64,000 nucleotides of DNA, taken from the NCBI RefSeq assembly GCF_010365285.1, contig NZ_CP048286.1, forward strand, positions 3,176,501 to 3,240,500. The letters run 5' to 3'. The stretch is from Paenibacillus rhizovicinus (GTDB lineage Bacteria; Bacillota; Bacilli; Paenibacillales; Paenibacillaceae). Both the position numbers and the translations under genes were made by a program. The notes below the pieces were generated by a model, which was not told the origin of the DNA, did no database searches, and saw nothing but the letters and a program-made list of their open reading frames with translations. Of the stretch, positions 1 through 8,140 are shown in pieces (positions within the stretch are counted from its first letter, which is position 1; each line of letters starts with the position of its first letter).

Positions 1-1
1 A

Positions 2-421
2 TCCGCTGGCTTGTGGGATCGCGTTAACGGCCTGCCCAAGAAGGCAAATCAATGTCTGTCCAACGACTGGGAAGCGGATGGCACCAACATGTCCGGCGGG
101 GAGCAGCAGAAGCTGGCACTGGCCCGTGCCCTGTACAAGGATGCGCCATGCGTCGTATTGGATGAACCGACCTCGGCGCTGGATGCTTTGGCGGAAGAGA
201 AACTGTATCAGGAGTTCGGCAGCATGGTGCAGGGCAAGACCTCCATCTATATTTCGCATCGCCTGTCCAGCACGCGCTTCTGCTCGCGCATTGCGCTGTT
301 CGAAGAGGGAACGATCGTGGAATGCGGCAGCCATGACGAGCTGGTCGCCCAAGGAGGCAAATACGCGGAGATGTTCCGGATGCAGGCCCAGTACTACAAG
401 ATGGAGGGCGAACATGTTTAA
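2..421 (+). CDS. ABC exporter half, C-terminal ATPase part (cut by window edge)
   Basis: This is the C-terminal ~139 residues of an ATP-binding domain; the 5' part lies outside the window. The ABC signature MSGGEQQK, a Walker B segment (CVVLDEPTSALD) and the switch histidine in YISHRLSS are all visible. The Walker A end is missing, so whether this half carries its own membrane domain cannot be seen. The next gene starts inside this one (8-base overlap), and the two share near-identical stretches (ALYKDAP / AIYKDAP, YISHRLSS). They are therefore probably the two halves of a heterodimeric exporter. Export of a peptide or drug is a family inference; the substrate is unknown. Confidence 0.85.
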   Translation, partial: SAGLWDRVNGLPKKANQCLSNDWEADGTNMSGGEQQKLALARALYKDAPCVVLDEPTSALDALAEEKLYQEFGSMVQGKTSIYISHRLSSTRFCSRIALFEEGTIVECGSHDELVAQGGKYAEMFRMQAQYYKMEGEHV

Positions 422-2207
422 GCGCATATGGACGGTTATGAAATACTTCTACGGCCAAGCTTGGAAGATGGACAAATATTACTTTCTCGCCGTAATCGTA
501 GATATGGTGGTCACTGGTCTGCAGCCGCTGATCGCGATTATTTTCCCGCGAATCATTATCGATGAATTGCTCCATGAACGCCGTCCGGGCGTCATTATCC
601 AGACGGTAGCGATCATGGTGCTGCTCTTCTTCGCCGCACGGATCATCGGCAACTTCTGCCGATACGAGCAGACGGTATTTCATCAACGGTTCAGCGACTA
701 TAGCGATCGTCAGCTTACCCGTAAGACGATGGAGATGGATTACGAGTACACGGAGGATCCGGCTATGCTGGAGATGCAGTCCAAAGCCAGAAACGGCATG
801 GGCTGGTGGTCTAGCGGCTTACGGGGACTTACGGATATTCTGAAGACATTCACGTCCGGTATTATTACATTCGTGAGTACGCTAACGATTATCGGCAGCG
901 TAGAGCCGCTGTTGCTGATCGCCTTGCTGGCGCTGGTGGCAATCGGGTTTCTGTTCACGTATCTGTCTCGCCGAGCCGAGCTTCGCTTCAAGGAGGATCG
1001 CGCCAAACTGGACACCAAGTACTGGTATCTGGCCGATCGCGTGCTTCAAGGAGACAAGTACGGGGTGGATATCCGGCTGTATGACGGTCAACAGCTGGTC
1101 AACGCCAAGGCGGAAGGCTATATGAATCATATGGTCAAGGAAACGAACCGGTTTCTGAAGCCCTTCGTATTCATCACCTCCGGCAGTCTGTTGGTGACCG
1201 CTGTTCAACAAGGCGTACTCTATGGCTATCTGGGACTTCGGGTCTTGGACAAGGCCATCTCGATCGGACAGTTTCAGATGCTGTTCACGGCCTCGGTCAG
1301 TTTTGCCGAGAGTATCACGAACATTCTGACGCAAGGCATTCGGCTGGCCACCACCTGCGATTACATGAACGACTATATTATCTTCATGGAGTATCCGTCT
1401 ATGAAGGACAAAGGCACTCGCAAGCTGGAAAGGAATGCGAAGCATACGATTGCATTCGATCGCGTCAGCTTCCGGTATATCGGCGCGGAGAGGGATGCGC
1501 TGACGAATGTATCCATCACCTTGGAGACAGGAAAGAAGCTGTCGCTCGTAGGAGAGAACGGCGCAGGCAAGACGACATTCATCAAGCTGCTGGCACGGCT
1601 CTACGAACCGACCGAGGGCCGGATTCTCTTGGACGGCGTGGACATTCGCGAGTATCCGCTCGAGGAATACCAGAAGCTGTTCTCGGTGGTATTCCAGGAC
1701 TTCCAACTCTTTAATTTCACGCTAAAAGAAAATTTGGAGTTCAACCGGCCCCATGACGCGGAGCGCTTCGACGAAGCGATGCGCAAAGCCGGGTTCATAG
1801 AACGGATGAACGAGCTCCCTCACGGGCCGGACACGCATATTCGCAGCTGGTTCAACGATCAAGGCGTAGAATTCTCGGGCGGGGAGCAGCAGAAGATTGC
1901 CATCGCAAGGGCGATCTACAAGGATGCGCCGATCATGATTCTGGACGAGCCGACCGCCGCGCTTGATCCGCTGGCCGAGTACAAGGTGTATCACAACTTC
2001 AACGAGGTGATCAGCGACAAGACGACGATCTACATCTCTCATCGTCTGTCCTCCTGCCAGTTCTGCGATACGATCGCCGTGTTCGAGAACGGGATGATTA
2101 CCCAGTACGGCAGCCATCGCCAGCTCGTCGAGGTGCCAGGCAAGTACGGCGAGATGTTCAAAGCACAAGCCAAGTATTACGTCGTCGAGAATCCTCAAAC
2201 CGCCTGA
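414..2207 (+). CDS. ABC exporter half, fused membrane and ATPase domains
   Basis: The 597-residue protein has hydrophobic segments over residues ~20-300 and an ATPase domain over ~350-590. Walker A is GENGAGKTT, the signature is FSGGEQQK, Walker B is IMILDEPTAALD, and the H-loop lies in YISHRLSS. The length suits a complete exporter half. The start was chosen because ATG at 414 follows GGAGGG and overlaps the stop of the preceding half, which indicates translational coupling. An open frame continues upstream of 414 but runs antiparallel to nothing conserved, so it was left out. It probably pairs with the upstream half. The cargo is unknown: no peptide precursor, modification enzyme or immunity gene follows, only a phospholipase C-like gene. 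Confidence 0.9.
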   Translation: MFKRIWTVMKYFYGQAWKMDKYYFLAVIVDMVVTGLQPLIAIIFPRIIIDELLHERRPGVIIQTVAIMVLLFFAARIIGNFCRYEQTVFHQRFSDYSDRQLTRKTMEMDYEYTEDPAMLEMQSKARNGMGWWSSGLRGLTDILKTFTSGIITFVSTLTIIGSVEPLLLIALLALVAIGFLFTYLSRRAELRFKEDRAKLDTKYWYLADRVLQGDKYGVDIRLYDGQQLVNAKAEGYMNHMVKETNRFLKPFVFITSGSLLVTAVQQGVLYGYLGLRVLDKAISIGQFQMLFTASVSFAESITNILTQGIRLATTCDYMNDYIIFMEYPSMKDKGTRKLERNAKHTIAFDRVSFRYIGAERDALTNVSITLETGKKLSLVGENGAGKTTFIKLLARLYEPTEGRILLDGVDIREYPLEEYQKLFSVVFQDFQLFNFTLKENLEFNRPHDAERFDEAMRKAGFIERMNELPHGPDTHIRSWFNDQGVEFSGGEQQKIAIARAIYKDAPIMILDEPTAALDPLAEYKVYHNFNEVISDKTTIYISHRLSSCQFCDTIAVFENGMITQYGSHRQLVEVPGKYGEMFKAQAKYYVVENPQTA

Positions 2208-2228
2208 TCACGAATAGAGGTGAGAACC

Positions 2229-2882
2229 ATGGGATCAAGAATCATGCACGCGATTATCGCGAATCGGATCGCGGACATTCTGTCTATCGAAGAGCGGACG
2301 CCGTTTCTGCTTGGCAGCCTTGCACCGGACGCGGTGACGACGAAGAACGAGTCCCATTTCTTCCAAGGGGATGTGCGGGACTATTCGCGAAGCGTGGATT
2401 ATAGAGGGTTTCTATATAAATATCATACGCAAGCTGCGAATCCGTATGTATTGGGCTATTTCACGCATCTGGTTGCGGACGATATATGGCTGAAGGGGTT
2501 CAATCTGGCATGGCTGAAGAACCGGATGGACGCCGATCCGGCATTATATCCACGCTATCATAACGACTTTCGACTGCTAAATGGTAAGCTGTTGGAGCAT
2601 TACGATGCCAGGGATCGATTGCGCGAAGCGCTCTATTACGTCCCCTCGGTCCTGGATATCCATGAGGTGAAAGCCAAGGAAGTTGAGGACTTCCTTCCTC
2701 AGGTACTTGGCGATATGGCCTACGATCAGGGCACGTTGAAGGAGCCGCTGCAGGTTTTCACTTTCGACCAGATCGTCGGCTATATCGAAACCTCCGTGGA
2801 CCTGGGACTCCTTGCGCTTAGGAGAGCCGCCCTCTTATACCAGATCCCGTTCGCTCGCGAGTGGGTAAACGCCGCCAATTAG
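2229..2882 (+). CDS. zinc-dependent phospholipase C-like protein
   Basis: A 217-residue protein without a signal peptide. The N-terminus has HAIIANRIA followed by GSLAPDAV, then a His pair in NESHFF, and later YFTHLVADD. This order of histidine and aspartate motifs is that of the zinc-dependent phospholipase C / S1-P1-like family (PF00882), where they bind metal. Many bacterial members are intracellular and of unknown substrate, and this one looks like them. ATG at 2229 was chosen because GAGGTGAG lies about six bases upstream; a GTG at 2220 has no such site. It lies 21 bases after the exporter half and probably shares its transcript. A terminator follows at 2990. Confidence 0.7.
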   Translation: MGSRIMHAIIANRIADILSIEERTPFLLGSLAPDAVTTKNESHFFQGDVRDYSRSVDYRGFLYKYHTQAANPYVLGYFTHLVADDIWLKGFNLAWLKNRMDADPALYPRYHNDFRLLNGKLLEHYDARDRLREALYYVPSVLDIHEVKAKEVEDFLPQVLGDMAYDQGTLKEPLQVFTFDQIVGYIETSVDLGLLALRRAALLYQIPFAREWVNAAN

Positions 2883-2989
2883 GGGGCCTTAATGGTCGTT
2901 GCAGGCCGCGATCAACTAAGCCAGCATACTAGTCGTTGGCGCCGTCGCTACAATCACGGGCCAAGAATAGACGAGGCGAACTCGAATAA

Positions 2990-3025
2990 CGATAAAGCCC
3001 GGCTGCATGCAGCCGGGCTTTATCG
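2990..3025 (+). terminator. 36-base perfect palindrome, terminator of the exporter transcript
   Basis: Two exact 18-base arms (CGATAAAGCCCGGCTGCA and its complement) meet without a mismatch. The core AAAGCCCGGCTGC / GCAGCCGGGCTTT is the classic shape of an intrinsic terminator. It lies 108 bases after the last plus-strand gene. The rest of the gene-free stretch 2883-3505 holds only the repeats listed separately. Confidence 0.75.
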
Positions 3026-3168
3026 CATCGATCCATGCTCGGTAATCCTTGGATTAACCTCGACATCAGTTCTTGACGATCCGTCTCCCTAAGAGGATAT
3101 GGCAGGATACCGCATGTACAATATCTCGCCAGGACGAATAAATGAGTTTTGAAGAACAGCTATAGTCG

Positions 3169-3361
3169 CTAACGAATCGTATCGCGCTTATAGGTTCGAA
3201 AATAAAGGGAAATCCAATTTAACGAATCCCAGCGTCGCTATGATAGGGAAAATACGTGAAAATGGGCGAAAAAGTGAGATTTTGCTAGCAATAAAGCTTG
3301 TATGGTTCGTTAGATATTAACATTGGCGTATTGGGGCCCCATAAGATTCATACGATTCGTT
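3169..3361. repeat. dispersed inverted copies of an AACGAATC-like motif
   Basis: AACGAATCGTAT at 3171-3182 recurs as its exact complement ATACGATTCGTT at 3350-3361. Further related copies are TTTAACGAATCCC near 3218 and GGTTCGTTAG at 3304-3313, the latter close to the complement of CTAACGAATC at 3169-3178. The stretch is A/T-richer than the genes around it and has no convincing reading frame. It looks like a non-coding intergenic repeat element of the host genome; function unknown. Confidence 0.4.
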
Positions 3362-3406
3362 GCCAGGTGCTCGTGCTCCAGCCAAGTACGCCCCGAGAAT
3401 CGGAAT

Positions 3407-3483
3407 CGACTTTGAGCATCGACTTCGGCATCGGCATCATCGGAATCGTCTTCGACTTCGAGCATCGACTTCGGCATCATCGG
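3407..3483. repeat. imperfect direct repeat of about 31-37 bases
   Basis: The block around GAGCATCGACTTCGGCATC occurs at 3407-3443 and again at 3453-3483. Shorter internal echoes are present (GGCATC twice in the first copy, TCGAC in several places). It lies just beyond the stop of the RpiR gene. No T-rich terminator was found there. Confidence 0.5.
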
Positions 3484-3505
3484 CCCAACCCAATGCACCG
3501 CCCGC

Positions 3506-4342
3506 TCAAACCTTCTTCGGCAGCAGCTTCTGATACTGCCGCCGCAGCCGGTGCAGCTCCTCGCCGTTGTGCAGCGCCTGCTCCTCGCGCAGCTTGCCGA
3601 CGGCGACGATCAGCGCCTCGATCATGGCGACCGGCGCGACCATGGAGTGAAACTCCCACTGCTCGCCGCGAGCCGTATACAGCAGCACATCGGCTTTGCC
3701 CAGCATGCCGCTGACGACCAAATCCGTCATGAGCAGCGTCCGGCAGCCGCGCTCCTTGGCAAAATCGAGCAGCACCGCCATCTCCGGCGACTCCGACACG
3801 AAGCCGAAGATCACGATCGCATCCTGTTTCTGGACGTGAATGATTTGATCGAACAGCTCATGCCCTCCGCGCGCAAGCCGCCGGACAGGCACGCCGAAAC
3901 GAGTCAACCGAAAATCCATGAGCGCGGTCAGGCTTTCCGCCGAACCCGGTCCGTAGATATAGACGGTTCCCGCCGTCCCCAGCAGCCCGGCGGCCCGCTC
4001 GAATTCAGCCTGCTCCAGCCGATCCGCCGACTGCCTGAGGTACTCGGCCGTTGCCAGCACATTGGCCGCGGCACCGGTTCCGGCGCTCGCTTTGTCGAAA
4101 GCGGACTGCAGCTTGCGGGAAGGCGACAGCAGCACCTCGTCCTTGACCCGCTGCTTGAATTCCTTCAAATTCTTGGCGCCGACCTCCGCCCAGAAGCGCG
4201 AAACGGTCGAAATGCTCACTTGGCACGCATGCGCCAGGTCCTCCTCGACCATGAATGCGATATCGTCCATATGCTTGCTTATATAATCGGCGAGCCGTTG
4301 ATGGCCCTTCGTGAAATTTCGATCGGTAAACAGCGATTCCAT
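3506..4342 (-). CDS. MurR/RpiR family transcriptional regulator
   Basis: The protein has 278 residues. An N-terminal RpiR-type helix-turn-helix lies at residues ~1-75 (ISTVSRFWAEVG is the recognition part). A SIS domain follows at ~110-250 (VYIYGPGSAES, VIFGFVSESPE), which in this family binds phosphorylated sugars. ATG at 4342 was chosen because GGAGG sits seven bases upstream; an ATG six bases earlier abuts the GGAGGG. It is the last gene of the operon starting at 9409, 28 bases after the PHP gene. It probably controls that operon in response to a sugar phosphate. The ligand and operator are inference. Confidence 0.88.
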   Translation of the reverse strand: MESLFTDRNFTKGHQRLADYISKHMDDIAFMVEEDLAHACQVSISTVSRFWAEVGAKNLKEFKQRVKDEVLLSPSRKLQSAFDKASAGTGAAANVLATAEYLRQSADRLEQAEFERAAGLLGTAGTVYIYGPGSAESLTALMDFRLTRFGVPVRRLARGGHELFDQIIHVQKQDAIVIFGFVSESPEMAVLLDFAKERGCRTLLMTDLVVSGMLGKADVLLYTARGEQWEFHSMVAPVAMIEALIVAVGKLREEQALHNGEELHRLRRQYQKLLPKKV

Positions 4343-4370
4343 GCGCATCCCTCCGCGGTCCCTGCAGCGA

Positions 4371-5129
4371 TTAAACGACTTCCTTCTTCTTCTTGAGCAG
4401 CTTCTTCACCAAGTTCGCCGCGCGAACCTGCAAATGCAGCGATGGCGAGATGACGCGCTTGTAGGCGCCCGACCGGATAGCGGTTTTCAGCTCGGCGATC
4501 GTCTCGAAATTCCCGACGAACTCGTTGTGCACGCAGCCGACCTGGAACATCTGATGGGCATCGCTTCCCGCCACGACCGGAACGCCCAATTCGGCGCCGA
4601 GCGGCAGCACTTTCGCGATATTCTCCTGAATGCCGATCTCGTGCAAATCCTTGCCGTTCAGATCGAAGGCATCGAACCGGCGCAGCAATGCGCGGTCGAT
4701 ATGGTACAGATGGTTCGACTCGCGGAAAGGGTGACCGCCGATGACCATCATGCCGCGCGGCTCGCACAGCTCGAACAGGGCTTCCAGCCCGATGAACGTT
4801 TCGGTCGTCGTATGCCGATCCAGCGCATTGCGAATCTCGAGCAGCTTATCCTTCGGACCGCTGACCAGTATATGGCCGCCTTCGGCAACGTCGACCTCCA
4901 TGCCCGTGAAGATTTTGAAGCCGTCCGCGTTATAGTAATGATTATTGCACGGATACAGACGGTCGAGCGAGCCGTAAACCTCTTCGAACCGGTGCGTGTT
5001 GAAATGCTCCGTCAGCGTGATGGCGTCCAGGCCCTGCGCCCGCGCTTCGTTAATCATGCTGCCGAAATGCTCCTGCTCGAAATTGGTTTTCTTAGATAGC
5101 TTAACGTGAATGTGAAAGTCGATCTTCAT
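4371..5129 (-). CDS. PHP-domain metal-dependent phosphoesterase
   Basis: The protein has 252 residues and starts MKIDFHIH, the first metal-binding motif of the PHP family. The other expected motifs follow in order: LTEHFNTH, GMEVD, VIGGHPFRE and VAGSDAH. The trinuclear metal site therefore looks intact. The C-terminus ends in a lysine-rich tail. The start is fixed by GGAGG nine bases before ATG 5129. That ATG lies 29 bases inside the preceding ATPase gene, so translation is probably coupled. Family members hydrolyse phosphate monoesters or act as histidinol-phosphatase-like enzymes. Given the transporter and an RpiR regulator in the same operon, removal of phosphate from an imported phosphoester is a reasonable inference. 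The substrate is not shown by sequence. Confidence 0.85.
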   Translation of the reverse strand: MKIDFHIHVKLSKKTNFEQEHFGSMINEARAQGLDAITLTEHFNTHRFEEVYGSLDRLYPCNNHYYNADGFKIFTGMEVDVAEGGHILVSGPKDKLLEIRNALDRHTTTETFIGLEALFELCEPRGMMVIGGHPFRESNHLYHIDRALLRRFDAFDLNGKDLHEIGIQENIAKVLPLGAELGVPVVAGSDAHQMFQVGCVHNEFVGNFETIAELKTAIRSGAYKRVISPSLHLQVRAANLVKKLLKKKKEVV

Positions 5130-6273
5130 GATGCGATTCCTCCAATGTGTTCGAAATCGGCGTGACATGCTCCATGCGAATGCCCGTCCGTTTGTCGTAG
5201 AAATTCAGTTGTTCCTTGCGCAGATCCGCATAAAGCACGGTCCCCGGCTCATAATCGGCGTCGCCCATGACGCGAACCATCATGGCGGTGCCGCCGGCGG
5301 CGTTCAGCTGCACGAGCGTTTCCGCTCCGGACGGGAAGACCGCCTCGACGGCAGCGGCAATACGGTCCGGCCCTTGCCGGTCGTACAAGCGAATATCCTC
5401 CGGCTTGATCGTCATGACCACGTCCTTGTGCGTCTCCAGCTCGCAGCCTTCGACCGGAATGGCCGCCACCGCCGTCTTCAGCCAAGCTTGCCCGCGCTCA
5501 TGCGTAATGACGCCTTCCATGCTGTTCAGGTGCAGTCCCGCGTTTCCGATAAAATCGGCCACCTGCAGCGTCTTCGGATGCTTATACAGCAGGCGCGGCT
5601 TGTCGGTCTGCACCAAGGATCCGCCGAAGAACACCGCGACCCGGGTCGATAAGGACATCGCTTCGTGCTGATCGTGCGTGACGTAGATGATCGTCGTGTT
5701 CAGCTCCTGATGCAGCCGCTTCAGCTCCGCTCGCATCTCGACCCGCAGCTTCGCATCCAAGTTGGAGAGCGGCTCGTCGAGCAGCAGGATATCCGGCTCG
5801 GTCACGATCGCGCGGGCGATCGCCACGCGCTGCTGCTGGCCGCCGGACAGCTCGCTCGGATAACGGCCGGCCAGCTCCGGTATGCGCATCTTATCCAGCG
5901 CCGCCTGCACGCTCCGCTTCACCTCGGCTTTGCCCATCCTGCGCACCTGCAGGCCGAACGCCACGTTCTCGAATACCGTCATATGCGGCCACAGCGCGTA
6001 GCTTTGGAACACCAGGCTGAGACCGCGCTTCGACGGCTCCATATGGAAATTCGTCTCCCCGTTGGCAACCTCGCGGCCGCCGATCCGGATCGATCCGCCA
6101 TCCGCCTGCTGGAGCCCCGCGATCGTGCGCAGCAAGGTCGTCTTGCCGCAGCCGGAAGGGCCGAGGAAGGTGATGAAATCCCCCTGCTCGATGGTCAAAT
6201 CGATCCCGTCCAGCACTTGCTTCTGCTGCAGGCGCACCTGGATATTGTTCAATTCGATTGCCGCCGTTGTCAT
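5101..6273 (-). CDS. ABC importer ATPase, FbpC/PotA/AfuC-like
   Basis: The protein has 390 residues. Walker A is GPSGCGKTT, the Q-loop is in VFQSYALWP, the signature is LSGGQQQR, and Walker B is ILLLDEPLSNLDAK, with the H-loop in YVTHDQHE. A TOBE-type C-terminal domain starts near residue 260. It starts one base after the permease stop, with AGGAGG upstream of the ATG. Unlike the sugar importers later in the window, this system carries its own ATPase, as is usual for the iron/polyamine/phosphonate/sugar-phosphate class of importers. Confidence 0.9.
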   Translation of the reverse strand: MTTAAIELNNIQVRLQQKQVLDGIDLTIEQGDFITFLGPSGCGKTTLLRTIAGLQQADGGSIRIGGREVANGETNFHMEPSKRGLSLVFQSYALWPHMTVFENVAFGLQVRRMGKAEVKRSVQAALDKMRIPELAGRYPSELSGGQQQRVAIARAIVTEPDILLLDEPLSNLDAKLRVEMRAELKRLHQELNTTIIYVTHDQHEAMSLSTRVAVFFGGSLVQTDKPRLLYKHPKTLQVADFIGNAGLHLNSMEGVITHERGQAWLKTAVAAIPVEGCELETHKDVVMTIKPEDIRLYDRQGPDRIAAAVEAVFPSGAETLVQLNAAGGTAMMVRVMGDADYEPGTVLYADLRKEQLNFYDKRTGIRMEHVTPISNTLEESHHEDRLSHSR

Positions 6274-6274
6274 G

Positions 6275-8101
6275 TCATTGACCTCCTATCCCTTGCGTCA
6301 GATCCGCCTTGCCGAACTTGACCGCCACGGCGTAGACCGCAATGACGATGGCGATGATAATCATCAGAATCACGTTGGTGAGCTGCTCGTAGCCCTTCTC
6401 GGCATAATAGAAGGTCAGCGTCGTCAGCGTCTCCGTCCGCGGCGTGATGAGCATGATGATCAGCTCCATCTCCTTCATCGCGCCAATGAATACTAATAGG
6501 AAGATAGACACAAGGCTCTTGCGGTTCAGCGGCAGCAAAATCCTTCGGAAACGCGTAAACCAGGATGCTCCCCCGATCTGCGCGGCTTCCTCCAGCTCCG
6601 GCCCGATTTGCATCATCGCGGCGCTGCCCGCTTTCACGGTGAACGGCAGCTCTTTCACGACGGTAATCAGAATCAGCAGCGTAATCGTGCCGTACAGCGC
6701 CGGAATGAAGAAGACCGGCTTGGCGAAAATCGAAATGTACAGCGCCGCCAGCGAGATACCCGGAATCAGGTACGGCAGGAACGACACTTGGTCGACCATG
6801 CGTCCAAGCCACGATTGCCGCCCCCGCGCCACGACATAGCCGAGCACCAAGCCGATAACCGCCGCGATGATGGACGCGGCTCCCGCGATATAGAGCGAAT
6901 TCTTGAGCGCCAGCATGAAGATCGGATTGCGCAGCACGCCCTTCTCCCCCGTGTTAATCGCCGGATCGGAACCGCCCGACCAATAATGCATGGTGAAGTT
7001 GCTCAGGTTGTAGGAGCCTTCCTTCAGCATGAACGACTGCACCAGCAGCACGAGAAGCGGCACGATGGAAATCGCGGCCATCGCCAGCGTGGACAGCGTC
7101 GCGGCGGGCACCCTCCACGAGCCGAGCGGCGTAAGCGTGCGCGCGCTGCCTTTGCCCGAGACGGTCACGAAGCTCCGCCGGCGCCCGATGACCCGCTGAT
7201 TCAGATAAATCGTCAGCATCGAGATGATCATGAGCGTCAAGCTGAGCACGTTCGCCTCCGTCGTGAGCCGGGAGCGCATGCTGGAGTAGAGCATGGTCGA
7301 AATCATGTAGAAGTTAACGGGCGTGCCGAGCAGCGCCGGAACCCCGTACGAGCTGATCGCTTTGGTGAAGATCAGAATGAATCCCGACAGCATCGAAGGC
7401 AGCACGAGCGGCATGACGATCCGCCGCAGAATCGTGAACCTCCGCGCTCCGGCCACGCTGGCCGCTTCCTCCAGCTGACTGTTCATCGAGCTGAGCGCCG
7501 CGCCGACGATCAGGAAGAAGAAGACGCTGTCGTGCAGCGACAGCGAAACCACGATCGGCACGAAACCGTAAGACAGCCAATCGGGCGGCGAAACGTGAAT
7601 CAGCGATTGGAGAATGCCGGGCGTCCCGCCGATCTTGCCGTTCTTGAAGAACGTCAGCCACGCCTGGGACAGAATCCATGCCGGCAGCAGGTACGGAATG
7701 ACCGCAAGGAACGAAATCGTCCGCTTCAGCGGAATATCCGTCCGCGTCACGAGCCATGCAAGTCCGCAGCCGATCGTCATGGAAAGCGCGGATACCGTAA
7801 CGCCCACGGCCAGCGAGTTCAGGATCGGCTTATAAAATAACGAGGCGCTCATGTCGCTGGCGAGCACGCGAATCCAATGATAGAGCGTGAAGTGGCCCGG
7901 ATTCGCTTCGGCCGTCAGCCGGACGTCCTGCTGCCGCCACATGAACGTCGTATACGTGATTTTCAGCACGGGCCATATAATCGTGTACGATAAAAAGATA
8001 AGGGCTGCAACCCCGATCAGATGAACGGGATTACGCAGCCAATTCAAGGTCTGGTTATACAACCGCGCCCGATGGTCGGTCAGCGCCGGTTTGTTCGCCA
8101 A
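6275..8101 (-). CDS. ABC importer double permease, FbpB/AfuB-like
   Basis: A ~608-residue membrane protein made of two fused permease domains. Each has an EAA loop: LEEAASVAGARRFT in the first half and LEEAAQIGGASWFT in the second. About twelve membrane segments are visible. Fused double permeases are typical of the Fe(III)/2-aminoethylphosphonate/sugar-phosphate class. The start is uncertain: TTG at 8101 has GGAG six bases upstream, whereas TTG at 8122 has no clear ribosome site. It lies between the binding protein and the ATPase in one operon. Confidence 0.85.
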   Translation of the reverse strand: MANKPALTDHRARLYNQTLNWLRNPVHLIGVAALIFLSYTIIWPVLKITYTTFMWRQQDVRLTAEANPGHFTLYHWIRVLASDMSASLFYKPILNSLAVGVTVSALSMTIGCGLAWLVTRTDIPLKRTISFLAVIPYLLPAWILSQAWLTFFKNGKIGGTPGILQSLIHVSPPDWLSYGFVPIVVSLSLHDSVFFFLIVGAALSSMNSQLEEAASVAGARRFTILRRIVMPLVLPSMLSGFILIFTKAISSYGVPALLGTPVNFYMISTMLYSSMRSRLTTEANVLSLTLMIISMLTIYLNQRVIGRRRSFVTVSGKGSARTLTPLGSWRVPAATLSTLAMAAISIVPLLVLLVQSFMLKEGSYNLSNFTMHYWSGGSDPAINTGEKGVLRNPIFMLALKNSLYIAGAASIIAAVIGLVLGYVVARGRQSWLGRMVDQVSFLPYLIPGISLAALYISIFAKPVFFIPALYGTITLLILITVVKELPFTVKAGSAAMMQIGPELEEAAQIGGASWFTRFRRILLPLNRKSLVSIFLLVFIGAMKEMELIIMLITPRTETLTTLTFYYAEKGYEQLTNVILMIIIAIVIAVYAVAVKFGKADLTQGIGGQ

Positions 8102-8140
8102 TGCTCTCTCCACCCTTGCCAATAATGACTTTCGATCCGT

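Noticed and set aside
78-413. In-frame upstream extension of the second exporter half
   Set aside because: It overlaps the real first gene in another frame; ATG 414 has the ribosome site and a normal N-terminus.
24-686. 220-codon minus-strand frame
   Set aside because: Antisense to the two exporter genes; no motif.
2892-3092. Small plus-strand frame after the phospholipase-like gene
   Set aside because: It reads straight through the 36-base terminator palindrome.
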